Of a DNA stretch of 40,592 nt, positions 26,937 through 34,908 are shown piece after piece. Below the pieces are notes generated by a model. The model had not been told where the DNA came from, searched no databases, and saw only the letters and a list, made by a program, of their open reading frames with translations. The translations under genes and the position numbers were made by a program. The first letter of the stretch is position 1. Every line of letters begins with the position of its first letter. The DNA is from Flavobacteriaceae bacterium (GTDB taxonomy: Bacteria > Bacteroidota > Bacteroidia > Flavobacteriales > Flavobacteriaceae): the NCBI GenBank assembly GCA_002862645.1, contig PKDQ01000005.1, forward strand, positions 1 through 40,592. Reading direction: 5' to 3'.

Positions 26937-28121
26937 TTATAACTTAAAATAATCAATGTAGGTTTCAAGATCTTTGTCACCGCGACCAGAACAGTTGAAC
27001 AACAAGATGTCATTGGGTTCAAATTTTCGCTCATCCAAAATAGCAAAAGCATGAGCCGTTTCAATAGCTGGAATGATCCCTTCCATTTGCGATAGACTTA
27101 GTCCCCAATCCATGGCCTCTTGGTCTGGAATAGAAACAAATTCTGCGCGTTGGCTGCGATACAAATGTGCATGCATGGGACCAACACCTGGGTAATCTAG
27201 ACCAGCAGATATGGAATAGGGTTCGGTGATTTGTCCATCGGGGTTTTGCATGAGCAGGGTTTTACTGCCGTGAATGATGCCTTCTTTTCCCAATGCGGAG
27301 GTAGCGGCACTTTCGCCAGAATCAATCCCTTTTCCAGCAGCTTCCACAGCAATAATATTAACCCTTGGGTCATCTAAATAATGGTAATAGATGCCAGCGG
27401 CATTGCTTCCTCCACCTACACAGGCAATCACATGGTCTGGGTAATCACGTCCTTCAGCTTCTTGTAGTTGTGTTTTACATTCTTCACTAATAACGGATTG
27501 AAAACGCGCCACCATATCAGGGTAGGGGTGTGGTCCTACAACAGAACCAATAATGTAGTGTGTATCTACAGGGTTGTTGATCCAATCACGAATGGCCTCG
27601 TTTGTAGCATCTTTAAGCGTTTTGCTTCCCGATTGTGCCGGCCTAACCTCTGCGCCTAACATTTTCATACGGGCTACGTTGGGCGCCTGGCGTTTGATGT
27701 CCAATTCACCCATATATACAATACACGTGATACCCATAAGCGCACAAACAGTTGCTGTGGCAACCCCGTGTTGTCCTGCTCCTGTTTCAGCTATAATACG
27801 GGTTTTCCCCAGTCGTTTAGCCAATAGAATTTGTCCAATGGTGTTGTTGATCTTATGTGCACCTGTATGACACAAATCTTCTCGTTTTAAATAGATTTTT
27901 GTGTTGTATTTTTTAGATAAGCGTTCCGCAAAATACAATGGAGTAGGGCGACCTACATAATCTTTTAGTAGCTGATCAAATTCTTTTTTGAATTCGTCTT
28001 TGGAGGTAATTTCAAGGTAGTTCTGACGCAATTCCTCAACATTTGGGTAGAGCATTTCAGGGATGTAGGCACCACCAAAATCTCCGTAGTAGCCTTTTTC
28101 GTTTACATTGTATGTACTCAT
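26937..28121 (-). CDS. trpB: Tryptophan synthase beta subunit
   Basis: The PLP enzyme that condenses indole with serine to form tryptophan. The PLP lysine is in HTGAHKINN, the phosphate-binding loop is CVGGGSNAAG, and the COMM-domain ETGAGQHGVATA is intact. The 394 residues match the TrpB1 type, which forms the alpha2-beta2 complex with TrpA. Its ATG overlaps the trpF stop (ATGA). Confidence 0.97.
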   Translation of the reverse strand: MSTYNVNEKGYYGDFGGAYIPEMLYPNVEELRQNYLEITSKDEFKKEFDQLLKDYVGRPTPLYFAERLSKKYNTKIYLKREDLCHTGAHKINNTIGQILLAKRLGKTRIIAETGAGQHGVATATVCALMGITCIVYMGELDIKRQAPNVARMKMLGAEVRPAQSGSKTLKDATNEAIRDWINNPVDTHYIIGSVVGPHPYPDMVARFQSVISEECKTQLQEAEGRDYPDHVIACVGGGSNAAGIYYHYLDDPRVNIIAVEAAGKGIDSGESAATSALGKEGIIHGSKTLLMQNPDGQITEPYSISAGLDYPGVGPMHAHLYRSQRAEFVSIPDQEAMDWGLSLSQMEGIIPAIETAHAFAILDERKFEPNDILLFNCSGRGDKDLETYIDYFKL

Positions 28122-28726
28122 AGAACTAATTTTTCTTTAAACTTCTTCAATTGCTCAGCATCTTTAAGTGCTGGAGCAGTTTCAAACTTGCTGTTGATGT
28201 CAATCGCATAAACAGGCAAGTCTGTGTTGCGAAGTTCGTTAATCTTATCTATTTGTGCCAGCCCGATGCCGCCACTTATAAAAAAAGGCAAATCAAAGGG
28301 ATACTTTTCTAAAATAGACCAGTCAAAAGTAGTTCCATTTCCTCCTGGCATAGGTCCTTTGGTATCAAATAAGAAAAAATCACAGTAAGGTAGATAGTCA
28401 AGTAGTGTATCAAAATCAAAGGCCTCACCCACTCCAAATGCTTTGATAACCTGTACTTTTCCTTGTAGTTCTCGGCATAGTACGGGTGACTCATTGCCGT
28501 GCAATTGCACAGCACCGAGCTTGTGGTTTTCAATCGCATCTTCGATTTCCCCAACAGCGGCATCAATAAACACCCCTACTTTTGTAATGCCTGCAGGTAC
28601 ATATTGTGGTTTTGAACAATGCCTTTTTGAGCCAGCCCAAATGATAAATCCCATATAGTCAGGTTGTAGAACAGCTACTTCTAAAATATTGTTTGCTTCG
28701 CGCATGCCACATACTTTCCACTTCAT
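28118..28726 (-). CDS. trpF: Phosphoribosylanthranilate isomerase
   Basis: Carries out the Amadori rearrangement of PRA to CdRP, the third step to tryptophan. The N-terminal KVCGMREANNI holds the catalytic Cys, VGVFIDA and VQLHGNES follow, FLFDTKG carries the catalytic Asp, and FFISGGIGLAQI is the phosphate site. The 202 residues form a lone TIM barrel, not fused to trpC. It overlaps its neighbours by 4 bases on both sides. Confidence 0.95.
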   Translation of the reverse strand: MKWKVCGMREANNILEVAVLQPDYMGFIIWAGSKRHCSKPQYVPAGITKVGVFIDAAVGEIEDAIENHKLGAVQLHGNESPVLCRELQGKVQVIKAFGVGEAFDFDTLLDYLPYCDFFLFDTKGPMPGGNGTTFDWSILEKYPFDLPFFISGGIGLAQIDKINELRNTDLPVYAIDINSKFETAPALKDAEQLKKFKEKLVL

Positions 28727-29508
28727 GAGCTGTAGCTTTGAATGAAGTTTTGTGCAGCTTCACCAGGGTTGTCTTGAAGCATAAAATGTTCTCCCATCAA
28801 GAAGCCATCAAAACCAGCTTTGGAAAGTTTTTCAATAGCATCGTAAGACGAAATGCCACTTTCTGAAATTTTTACTTTATCGTTAGGTATGTGCTTGGCT
28901 AAGGCGAGACTGGTGTTTAGGTCTACAGAAAAGTCCTTGAGGTTTCGGTTGTTCACTCCAACTACATCAACATAGGTCAAGGGAGCTTGTGTAAGCTCTT
29001 CTAGGTTATGCACTTCCAGTAGCACGTCAAGTCCTATTTCTTTTGCGGTTTTGGTAAGTTGACCGGTTTCTTCTGCGTTAAGACAAGCCTTAATAAGCAA
29101 TATGGCATCAGCGCCATAGGCTTTGGCCTCGTGAATTTGATAGTCATCCACAATAAATTCTTTTCGCAATAGAGGCAGATTACACGCAGCACGCGCCAAG
29201 AGCAAATCTTCTAAAGAACCACCAAAATATTGTCCATTGGTAAGTACTGACATGGCTGCTACGCCAGCTTGCTCATATCCTGTTGCTACCGCTGCAGCTC
29301 GGGAGTGTAATTTTATTTGAGGCTTAGAGGGTGAACGGCGTTTATGTTCGGCCACAATTCCCATTGAGGTCTGCCTAATCCCTTCAGCAAAGGAGATTGT
29401 TTTCCTGTTGTAGTGGGGCATGGATTGTAACTGCGCTTGGGACATCATCTTCTTTTTCAGAGCGATTTCCTTGCGTTGATCTATGACGATTTGTGCTAAA
29501 ATGCTCAT
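28723..29508 (-). CDS. trpC: Indole-3-glycerol phosphate synthase
   Basis: Closes the indole ring by decarboxylating CdRP. Catalytic features: EHKRRSPSKPQI (Lys/Ser-Pro-Ser-Lys motif), LRKEFIVDDYQI, LLEVHNLEEL, GVNNRNLKDF and the phosphate loop SESGISS. The 261 residues are normal for a separate TrpC. It overlaps trpD and trpF by 4 bases each. Confidence 0.96.
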   Translation of the reverse strand: MSILAQIVIDQRKEIALKKKMMSQAQLQSMPHYNRKTISFAEGIRQTSMGIVAEHKRRSPSKPQIKLHSRAAAVATGYEQAGVAAMSVLTNGQYFGGSLEDLLLARAACNLPLLRKEFIVDDYQIHEAKAYGADAILLIKACLNAEETGQLTKTAKEIGLDVLLEVHNLEELTQAPLTYVDVVGVNNRNLKDFSVDLNTSLALAKHIPNDKVKISESGISSYDAIEKLSKAGFDGFLMGEHFMLQDNPGEAAQNFIQSYSS

Positions 29509-30500
29509 GCTTTACTCAGTGCTAATAATTTGGTTAAGGCACCTAATGCCTTTTTTGATTCAATAGATTCTTGTGCTTTGGCATAGCCCTCTGGTATCGA
29601 AATATCCAGTGCTGTTGCAATAGCGGTACCTGCGTTGGCACATACGACTTGTTTTTGTGCGGCCGTACCCTTGTCATGGAGGACTGCTGTAAAAATTGCT
29701 ACTGCATCTTCAACCGTATTTCCGCCACCAATAGCTTCAGGCGTAAGTGGCTTTAGCCCAAAGTCTGCAGGGCGAATAAGGCGTTCTCCAGCATTGGAAA
29801 TAATGTTGGTTGCACCCGTTAAGGAAATTTCATCATAGCCGTCAAGGGCATGCAACACACAAAACTGCTTATCTGATCGCTGAAATAAGTATCCGTATAA
29901 ACGCATTAGCGCCAAATTAAACACCCCTACGATTTGGCGCTTGGGCATACACGGATTGACCAAGGGCCCTAGCATATTAAAAAAGGTTTTGAGTTGGAGC
30001 GCACGCCTGATAGGTGCTACATGTTTCATCGCTGGATGAAACAAAGGCGCATGCAATACACAGATACCTGCTTGGGCTATACAGCGTTCCAAAAAGTCGG
30101 CATCGTTAGAAAAACGAATGCCCAAATATTCCATTACATTACTTGATCCACAAGAAGAGGAAACACCATAGTTACCGTGTTTTGCAACGTGGACGCCTGC
30201 ACCAGCTGTTACAAATGAAGCTAATGTGGAGATGTTAAAGGTGTCTTTGCCGTCCCCGCCGGTACCGCACAAGTCAATAGGGTTGTAAGCAGCCAGATCA
30301 ACGGCTATACAAAGTTCAAGTAGCGCATCTCTAAATCCGGCCAATTCGGCAACATCAATGCTACGCATCATGTATACGCTTAAAAAGGCGGTAACTTGAT
30401 AAGGGTCTGCTGCACCGCTGCCAATAAAGAGTAGCGCATCCTTGGCTTCTTGCTGCGATAGCTTTTCGTGTTGTGTAAGACGTGTTAGAATCTCTTTCAT
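29505..30500 (-). CDS. trpD: Anthranilate phosphoribosyltransferase
   Basis: Transfers the phosphoribosyl group from PRPP to anthranilate. The PRPP loop GTGGDGKDTFNIST, the KHGNYGVSSSCGSS segment and the metal-binding ALDGYDEISLTG are intact. It is a stand-alone 331-residue enzyme, not fused to trpG. It overlaps trpG and trpC by 4 bases each. Confidence 0.96.
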   Translation of the reverse strand: MKEILTRLTQHEKLSQQEAKDALLFIGSGAADPYQVTAFLSVYMMRSIDVAELAGFRDALLELCIAVDLAAYNPIDLCGTGGDGKDTFNISTLASFVTAGAGVHVAKHGNYGVSSSCGSSNVMEYLGIRFSNDADFLERCIAQAGICVLHAPLFHPAMKHVAPIRRALQLKTFFNMLGPLVNPCMPKRQIVGVFNLALMRLYGYLFQRSDKQFCVLHALDGYDEISLTGATNIISNAGERLIRPADFGLKPLTPEAIGGGNTVEDAVAIFTAVLHDKGTAAQKQVVCANAGTAIATALDISIPEGYAKAQESIESKKALGALTKLLALSKA

Positions 30501-31057
30501 AGTGCAACCCAGTTTTTTAATAGCTGTTTTCCATTGGGTGTAAGCACCGACTCAGGGTGAAACTGTACACCATAAATGGGGTGTGTTTTGTGCTTGAAGG
30601 CCATCACCTGACCATTTTCTTCCTCGGCCAACAAGATAAATCCGTCGGGCAGTGGTTTGTTGACTACCCAAGAGTGATAGCGCCCAACATCAAATGTACT
30701 TGGGAGTCCCGCAAACAGGGCATCGTCTTGCGTTATGGTCATTTTACTCGCTACCCCGTGAAATACGGTTGAAAGATTGGTTAATGAACCACCGAAAACC
30801 TCTGCAATTGCTTGATGCCCTAAGCAAACGCCAAGCATGGGAATACTAGTTGCGTATGCTTTAATAGTGGCTTTAAGTAGGCCAGCCTCATCTGGAATCC
30901 CAGGTCCCGGAGAAAGCACGATTTTATCATAACCAGCCACTTCTTCAAGTGTAAACTGATCGTTTCGTTTTACGGTAACGGTACAGCCTAGTTCCTCTAA
31001 GTAGTGCACCAAATTAAAGGTGAAAGAATCGTAATTATCAATGACTAAAATATTCAT
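30497..31057 (-). CDS. trpG: Anthranilate synthase component II (glutamine amidotransferase)
   Basis: Class I glutamine amidotransferase that supplies ammonia to TrpE. The DNYDSFTFNLVHYL start, the oxyanion and nucleophile motif GVCLGHQAIAE, and the catalytic His-Glu in VQFHPESVLT are present; LSPGPGIPDE is also typical. The protein could also serve aminodeoxychorismate synthase, as in some bacteria, but its place in the trp operon argues for tryptophan. It overlaps trpE by 4 bases. Confidence 0.95.
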   Translation of the reverse strand: MNILVIDNYDSFTFNLVHYLEELGCTVTVKRNDQFTLEEVAGYDKIVLSPGPGIPDEAGLLKATIKAYATSIPMLGVCLGHQAIAEVFGGSLTNLSTVFHGVASKMTITQDDALFAGLPSTFDVGRYHSWVVNKPLPDGFILLAEEENGQVMAFKHKTHPIYGVQFHPESVLTPNGKQLLKNWVAL

Positions 31058-32457
31058 GGAAATTGTTTTTCTGCTTTGTCCATGGCGGTGTTAAGCGCAC
31101 GTAATTTATTGTAAACTTCTTGCAATTCGCTTTTGGGGTCTGATTTTGAAACAACACCTGCGCCTGCATGGTAGTGCAGTACATTATTTTTACTCAAAAA
31201 GGATCTGATGATGATGGCGTGGTTATAGTTGCCTTTGAAATCCAAAAATCCAATAGCACCTCCGTAGAAGGAGCGGTCTGTGGTTTCATAGGATTCGATA
31301 AGTTGCATAGCGCGGTGTTTGGGCGCACCACTTAATGTTCCAGCAGGAAAGGTGTCTGCTACAATTTGCATGGTAGCCGTTTCCTTCTTTTTTCGCCCTG
31401 TGACCTTAGATACTAAGTGGATAACGTGCGAGTAAAATTGCACTTCTCTGTCTTTTTCAACGGTCACTTCCTGTCCATGACGGCTCAAATCGTTTCTTGC
31501 CAAATCTACCAGCATCATGTGTTCGGCATTTTCTTTCAAGTCTTTTGCCAATTCTTTTGCTCTAGCTTCGTCCTGTACATCATTTCCCGTTCGGATAAAT
31601 GTACCTGCTATTGGGTGAATTTCCGCTACACCATCTTGTACCACCAGTTGTGCTTCTGGCGAACTGCCAAAGATTTTAAAACCTCCAAAGTCAAAATAGA
31701 AAATATATGGCGATGGATTTATAGAGCGCAGTACGCGATACAAACTGAAGTCATCTCCGCTGTAGGCTTGTGAAAAGCGACGGGAAAGTACAATTTGAAA
31801 AACGTCGCCACGCATGCAATGCTTTATGCCTTTTTTGACCAAGTCTACAAATGCTTCATCTCGCATATTAGACGATGCTTCCCCTTCTTTTTTAAATGAA
31901 TACGAATCACGTGCAGGAGCCTTGAGTAATTGGACAACCTCAGCTAGGTTGCTTTCGCTTTGATAACAATGGGCAAAAAGCTTGGCTTGGTTGTTAAAAA
32001 CATTGATTGCGATAATATTTTGATAAAGTGCATAATATATCTCGGGTATATCTGCATCTCCTCCTTTTTTTGTTAGCTCAATATCTTCAAAATACTGTAC
32101 GGCCTCGTAAGATGTGTAGCCAAACAAGCCATTGCTTAAAAAGCGATTTTCAAGTTCGTCTGTATCAAATTGAGCGGCAAACGCCTCAAGCTTATCAACT
32201 ACCGAAATGTTTGGGGTAACAATTGTTTGGGAAGTAGTGCTGTCTGGAAAGCGCTCTGTTATGTTTTGGTTGCGCACCTTAAAAGAGGCAATGGGGTTAA
32301 AGCATATGTAGGCCACACTGTTGTCATTGGCACCATAGTCAGAACTTTCGAGCAACACACTTTCTGGGTATGCGTCTCTAATTTTAAGATACATATTGAC
32401 CGGTGTCATGGTATCGGTCAAGAGCTCACAAGTATCAGTTTGTAGTTTAAACTTCAT
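31054..32457 (-). CDS. trpE: Anthranilate synthase component I
   Basis: Makes anthranilate from chorismate and ammonia, the first committed step. The chorismate-binding core shows QIVLSRRFSQAY, LVDLARNDLSRHG, the TFPAGTLSGAPKHRAM signature and YHAGAGVVSKSDP. The N-terminal LLESSD element is the expected tryptophan feedback site. It has 467 residues. The ATG follows the attenuator's T-run by only a few bases, so the gene is under leader-peptide control. Confidence 0.97.
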   Translation of the reverse strand: MKFKLQTDTCELLTDTMTPVNMYLKIRDAYPESVLLESSDYGANDNSVAYICFNPIASFKVRNQNITERFPDSTTSQTIVTPNISVVDKLEAFAAQFDTDELENRFLSNGLFGYTSYEAVQYFEDIELTKKGGDADIPEIYYALYQNIIAINVFNNQAKLFAHCYQSESNLAEVVQLLKAPARDSYSFKKEGEASSNMRDEAFVDLVKKGIKHCMRGDVFQIVLSRRFSQAYSGDDFSLYRVLRSINPSPYIFYFDFGGFKIFGSSPEAQLVVQDGVAEIHPIAGTFIRTGNDVQDEARAKELAKDLKENAEHMMLVDLARNDLSRHGQEVTVEKDREVQFYSHVIHLVSKVTGRKKKETATMQIVADTFPAGTLSGAPKHRAMQLIESYETTDRSFYGGAIGFLDFKGNYNHAIIIRSFLSKNNVLHYHAGAGVVSKSDPKSELQEVYNKLRALNTAMDKAEKQFP

Positions 32458-32462
32458 TAATT

Positions 32463-32500
32463 AAAAATAAAAAAAGGCCTGTCATTATATGACAAGCCTT
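32463..32500 (-). terminator. trp attenuator: intrinsic terminator hairpin (region 3:4)
   Basis: Minus strand: AAGGCTTGTCAT (32500-32489), a three-base ATA loop, and ATGACAGGCCTT (32485-32474) form a 12-bp stem with a single T.G wobble, followed by a T-rich run down to about 32463. The trpE ATG is only 6 bases further on. Read-through depends on the alternative pairing described under the leader. Confidence 0.9.
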
Positions 32501-32556
32501 TTAATTTTATATAATACGCTTATCATCTCCAATTAGGAGTTCCACCAAAGCGTATT
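32484..32556 (-). promoter_or_regulatory. trp attenuator: alternative pairings (regions 1:2 and 2:3)
   Basis: Region 1, AATACGCTT (32556-32548), lies in the leader peptide just before the Trp codons and pairs perfectly with region 2, AAGCGTATT (32521-32513). Region 2 can instead pair through ATTATAT (32515-32509) with ATATAAT (32490-32484) in the loop and stem of the terminator. A ribosome stalled at the Trp codons would cover region 1 and favour 2:3, which breaks the terminator. Confidence 0.8.
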
Positions 32557-32574
32557 AAAAATGCGTTTTTTCAT
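32533..32574 (-). CDS. trpL: trp operon leader peptide
   Basis: A 13-codon reading frame encoding MKKRIFNTLWWNS and a TAA stop. Its two adjacent TGG codons are at 32547-32542, immediately after region 1 of the RNA structure. The ATG is 5 bases downstream of a TATATTTG box, so the transcript may start at or near the codon. This is the sensor of a classical ribosome-mediated attenuator: shortage of charged tRNA-Trp stalls the ribosome and allows trpE transcription. The peptide itself is not expected to have a function. Confidence 0.85.
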   Translation of the reverse strand: MKKRIFNTLWWNS

Positions 32575-32579
32575 CTGCC

Positions 32580-32611
32580 CAAATATATACAATTCAGCGA
32601 TAAAAAAACAA
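32580..32611 (-). promoter_or_regulatory. Predicted trp operon promoter
   Basis: On the minus strand TTG (32611-32609), a 21-base spacer and TATATTTG (32587-32580) match the Bacteroidota consensus TTG-N17-23-TAnnTTTG. It lies between the YceI gene end and trpL. Confidence 0.7.
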
Positions 32612-32614
32612 GGG

Positions 32615-33172
32615 CTAGTAGGTAAAGCTCACACGAAGCTTCAATTCGTCGTTAATAAGCTTGTCCCCTAGGTTTTCAAAAAAGGACCCAGATCTAAATT
32701 TTACATTGTATTTCGATCGATCAATCTCAAAGTCAGCTGTGGCTGTGTTGTTGTCTATTTTGAGTTCAAACGATTCTGAATGGGTAATGCCTCGTATGGA
32801 AAAATCACCTGTAATTTGGTAACCCTCGTCAGAGGGAGTAACAGAAGTAAAAACTAGTGTGGCTTCAGGATGCTCTGCAACCCCGAAAAAATCATCTGAT
32901 TCAAGGTGGCCAACTAGCCTTGCACCATATTTTTCAGATAAATCTGTACACACGATAGAGTTCATATCAACAGTGAAGTTACCACCCCTAAGCGAATCAG
33001 CTTTAAATTTTAGCGCTCCTGTACTAATGTTAATGGTTCCAACATGCGATTCGGTTGTGATTTTCGATCCCTCCCAATTGATGACTCCATTAGTAATAGC
33101 TTTTGTTTGTGCATTTAATCCAAAGTTTAAAAAAGTAATTGCCAAAAAAGCTGTTATTGTTCTTGTATTCAT
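32615..33172 (-). CDS. YceI family secreted protein
   Basis: A 185-residue lipocalin-like protein with a signal peptide (MNTRTITAFLAITFLNFGLNAQ). YceI features are ESHVGTINISTGALKF, a region with FTVDMNSIVCTDL, HLESDDFFGVAEHPEATLVF, and GDFSIRGITHSESFEL. YceI proteins bind isoprenoid-like ligands in the periplasm; the physiological role is unclear. It starts 15 bases after the MarR gene, so the regulator and this gene form an operon. Confidence 0.92.
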   Translation of the reverse strand: MNTRTITAFLAITFLNFGLNAQTKAITNGVINWEGSKITTESHVGTINISTGALKFKADSLRGGNFTVDMNSIVCTDLSEKYGARLVGHLESDDFFGVAEHPEATLVFTSVTPSDEGYQITGDFSIRGITHSESFELKIDNNTATADFEIDRSKYNVKFRSGSFFENLGDKLINDELKLRVSFTY

Positions 33173-33187
33173 TTTGTTTTTTTTACG

Positions 33188-33604
33188 TTATTTTGATGTT
33201 AACTTATTTAATAATTTCAAAAATTGTTCCATTTCATTTTTAGAAAGGGGCGAGGTGAGTGTTTTCTCAGTATGATCTATAGCCGTATCTATTTTTTTGA
33301 GTAATTTTAATCCTCTTTGGGTTATAAAAATATTCACCTTACGCCGATTTTCTGGGCAGACAGTACGCTCTACACACTCTTTTTCCAAGAGCTTGTCGAC
33401 TATCCTAGAGGTATTGCTCATGCTGTGAATCATGTCATCTGTTATACTCTCCAAAGATGCAACTGATCCATTACGACCTCGTAAAATACGCAAGACGTTA
33501 AACTGTTGTAAGCTTAGTCCAAATGGCTGGAGTGTATTTCCGATGTGCTCAGCAAATACATTTCCTCTTTTCATCACGTGCACTACCACGTCTTTATTTA
33601 TCAT
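33188..33604 (-). CDS. MarR-family transcriptional regulator
   Basis: A 138-residue winged-helix regulator. The DNA-binding part covers GLSLQQFNVLRILRG, a central helix pair with MIHSMSNTSRIVDKLLEK, and the wing ERTVCPENRRKVNIFITQRG (about residues 79-100). No ligand is predicted. It is followed by the YceI gene and diverges from the rhodanese gene. Two tandem palindromes directly before its start make autorepression likely. Confidence 0.92.
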   Translation of the reverse strand: MINKDVVVHVMKRGNVFAEHIGNTLQPFGLSLQQFNVLRILRGRNGSVASLESITDDMIHSMSNTSRIVDKLLEKECVERTVCPENRRKVNIFITQRGLKLLKKIDTAIDHTEKTLTSPLSKNEMEQFLKLLNKLTSK

Positions 33605-33633
33605 TGTACTAACAAATATTGTACTTACAAATA
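33604..33633. promoter_or_regulatory. Tandem palindromic operator at the marR start
   Basis: Two 15-base copies, TTGTACTAACAAATA (33604-33618) and TTGTACTTACAAATA (33619-33633), differ at one position. Each contains TTGT-N4-ACAA. They overlap the marR start and the TATATTTG box (33628-33635, minus strand), where a bound repressor would block transcription. Confidence 0.65.
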
Positions 33634-33635
33634 TA
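33628..33635 (-). promoter_or_regulatory. Bacteroidota-type -7 box for marR-yceI
   Basis: TATATTTG on the minus strand matches TAnnTTTG and ends 23 bases before the marR ATG; it overlaps the second operator copy. Confidence 0.5.
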
Positions 33636-33650
33636 TATAAAAATTTAAAT

Positions 33651-33658
33651 TATATTTG
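33651..33658 (+). promoter_or_regulatory. Bacteroidota-type -7 box for the rhodanese gene
   Basis: TATATTTG ends 14 bases before the rhodanese ATG. The -33 element is not clear. It is close enough to the tandem palindromes for shared control. Confidence 0.5.
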
Positions 33659-33672
33659 ATAAAAATTAAAAG

Positions 33673-34053
33673 ATGCACAAGTTTCTCATTTTTTTATTGA
33701 TAGCGACTGCTTGTGTATCTTCGCCCAAAAAACAAGCACAAATGAATGAATTAGCGTCCCATGCATGGGCTGAACTACAAGAGCAAACGTTAGCCTCAGT
33801 AATCCTTGATGTTCGGACAACCGAGGAGTTTGAATCTGGATATATTAAGGGAGCTATGCATCTGGATATTCGTGGAGGAGCAGACTTTCTCGCTTCTATA
33901 GAAAAGTTGGATAAATCGAAATCCTATTTTGTGTATTGTCGCTCTGGCGCAAGAAGTGGACAGGCTTGTCAGCTTATGAGTCAAATGGGTTTTAGCGCTG
34001 TATATAATCTTGAAGGCGGCGTCCTTGCTTGGGAGGGCGATTTGGAGGAGTAA
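33673..34053 (+). CDS. Exported rhodanese-like domain protein
   Basis: A 126-residue protein with an N-terminal signal (MHKFLIFLLIATACVSS); Cys14 could be a lipoprotein attachment site, although its lipobox (ATAC) is imperfect. One rhodanese domain: ILDVRTTEEFESGYIKGAMHLD, then the active-site loop YCRSGARSG with the catalytic Cys, and NLEGGVLAWEG. Such single-domain proteins move sulfane sulfur or act as thiol redox proteins; the substrate here is unknown. It diverges from the MarR gene. Confidence 0.88.
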   Translation: MHKFLIFLLIATACVSSPKKQAQMNELASHAWAELQEQTLASVILDVRTTEEFESGYIKGAMHLDIRGGADFLASIEKLDKSKSYFVYCRSGARSGQACQLMSQMGFSAVYNLEGGVLAWEGDLEE

Positions 34054-34667
34054 TCTCAAAACAAGGTGCGCGAAGAACTGCTCGCCTATTTATCGAAAGC
34101 ACAACATTTTTGTCGTAAATAGTTAAAAACAAATGACACCGAAAATTTTGTTTTGGCCAAACCTAGATAATAAAACCCAAATTAGAGACCTAATTTTTTA
34201 ATGTACATATCCAACTAAACAATCTCTTTGGGTAGGAAAATTGAGCTTCAATTTTTATCCCATAATCAGTCTGCACACAACGTAGACACTTTGTGTGCTT
34301 TGAAACAAGGAAAGACGACCTCCTTTTGAAAATCACACTATCAATTTGACATAACTGTAAAACAACGCCAATGCAAACTGACTAAGTAATCTATACAGCT
34401 ACTTCTTTTAAATACTATTTTTTTCTTTTCTACTTAATTACTGTAAATACACTGTTGATAGGCTTGTCTATTAAATAGTAGACTGGTTGCGTCAACTAAT
34501 CCTGATAAAACAATTACAGTTTAAAGTTTAAGTAACTTGGTTGCACCATTGAAAATACTCTGGAAAGTCAGGTCAATATTCAAATAAAAAATAATTATTG
34601 TAATTCACGCGGATGCTTATCATGTAGCTTTGGATACAAGCTTTTAAATCTTTATTACTTTTGCAAC
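34054..34667. other. Intergenic region with no recognisable gene
   Basis: This 614-base stretch has stops in all frames and no ORF with protein-like character. It holds an inverted repeat, GCACACAA (34273-34280) and TTGTGTGC (34291-34298), with a 10-base loop and no T-run, so it is not an obvious terminator. The last 40 bases contain the promoter of the PspC-like gene. It may be a remnant of lost genes, but no homology is claimed. Confidence 0.5.
34629..34663 (+). promoter_or_regulatory. Predicted promoter of the PspC-like/AGCS operon
   Basis: TTTG (34629-34632), a 23-base spacer and TACTTTTG (34656-34663) fit the flavobacterial consensus. The box ends 4 bases before the ATG, suggesting a leaderless transcript. 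Confidence 0.6.
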
Positions 34668-34895
34668 ATGAGCACTATGCATGAATTACGATATTTTCTA
34701 GAAAAACGTGGCTTTGAAGTATGCTCACGATTGGCAGAACGCCTAGGTATGAAAGCAAAACACGTGCGTATTTTCTTTATATATCTGAGTTTTTTTTCAT
34801 TGGGAGCTGGCTTTGCATTATATTTGGTTTTTGCCTTCTGGCTTAGAATGAAAGATTTTTTATTTGCTAAACGCTCATCAGTTTTTGATTTATAA
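34668..34895 (+). CDS. PspC domain-like small membrane protein
   Basis: Seventy-five residues with the PspC pattern: VCSRLAERLGMKAKHVRIFF followed by a hydrophobic segment (IYLSFFSLGAGFALYLVFAFWL) and a short basic tail. In true PspC proteins, part of the phage-shock response, the motif is a membrane-linked stress sensor; small flavobacterial versions are uncharacterised. It lies 13 bases upstream of the AGCS symporter, so the two are probably co-transcribed. Confidence 0.8.
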   Translation: MSTMHELRYFLEKRGFEVCSRLAERLGMKAKHVRIFFIYLSFFSLGAGFALYLVFAFWLRMKDFLFAKRSSVFDL

Positions 34896-34908
34896 TCCAA
34901 ACCAATTT

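Noticed and set aside
34273-34298. Inverted repeat GCACACAA/TTGTGTGC as a terminator
   Set aside because: It has a 10-base loop and no T-run on either strand, and no gene ends just before it.
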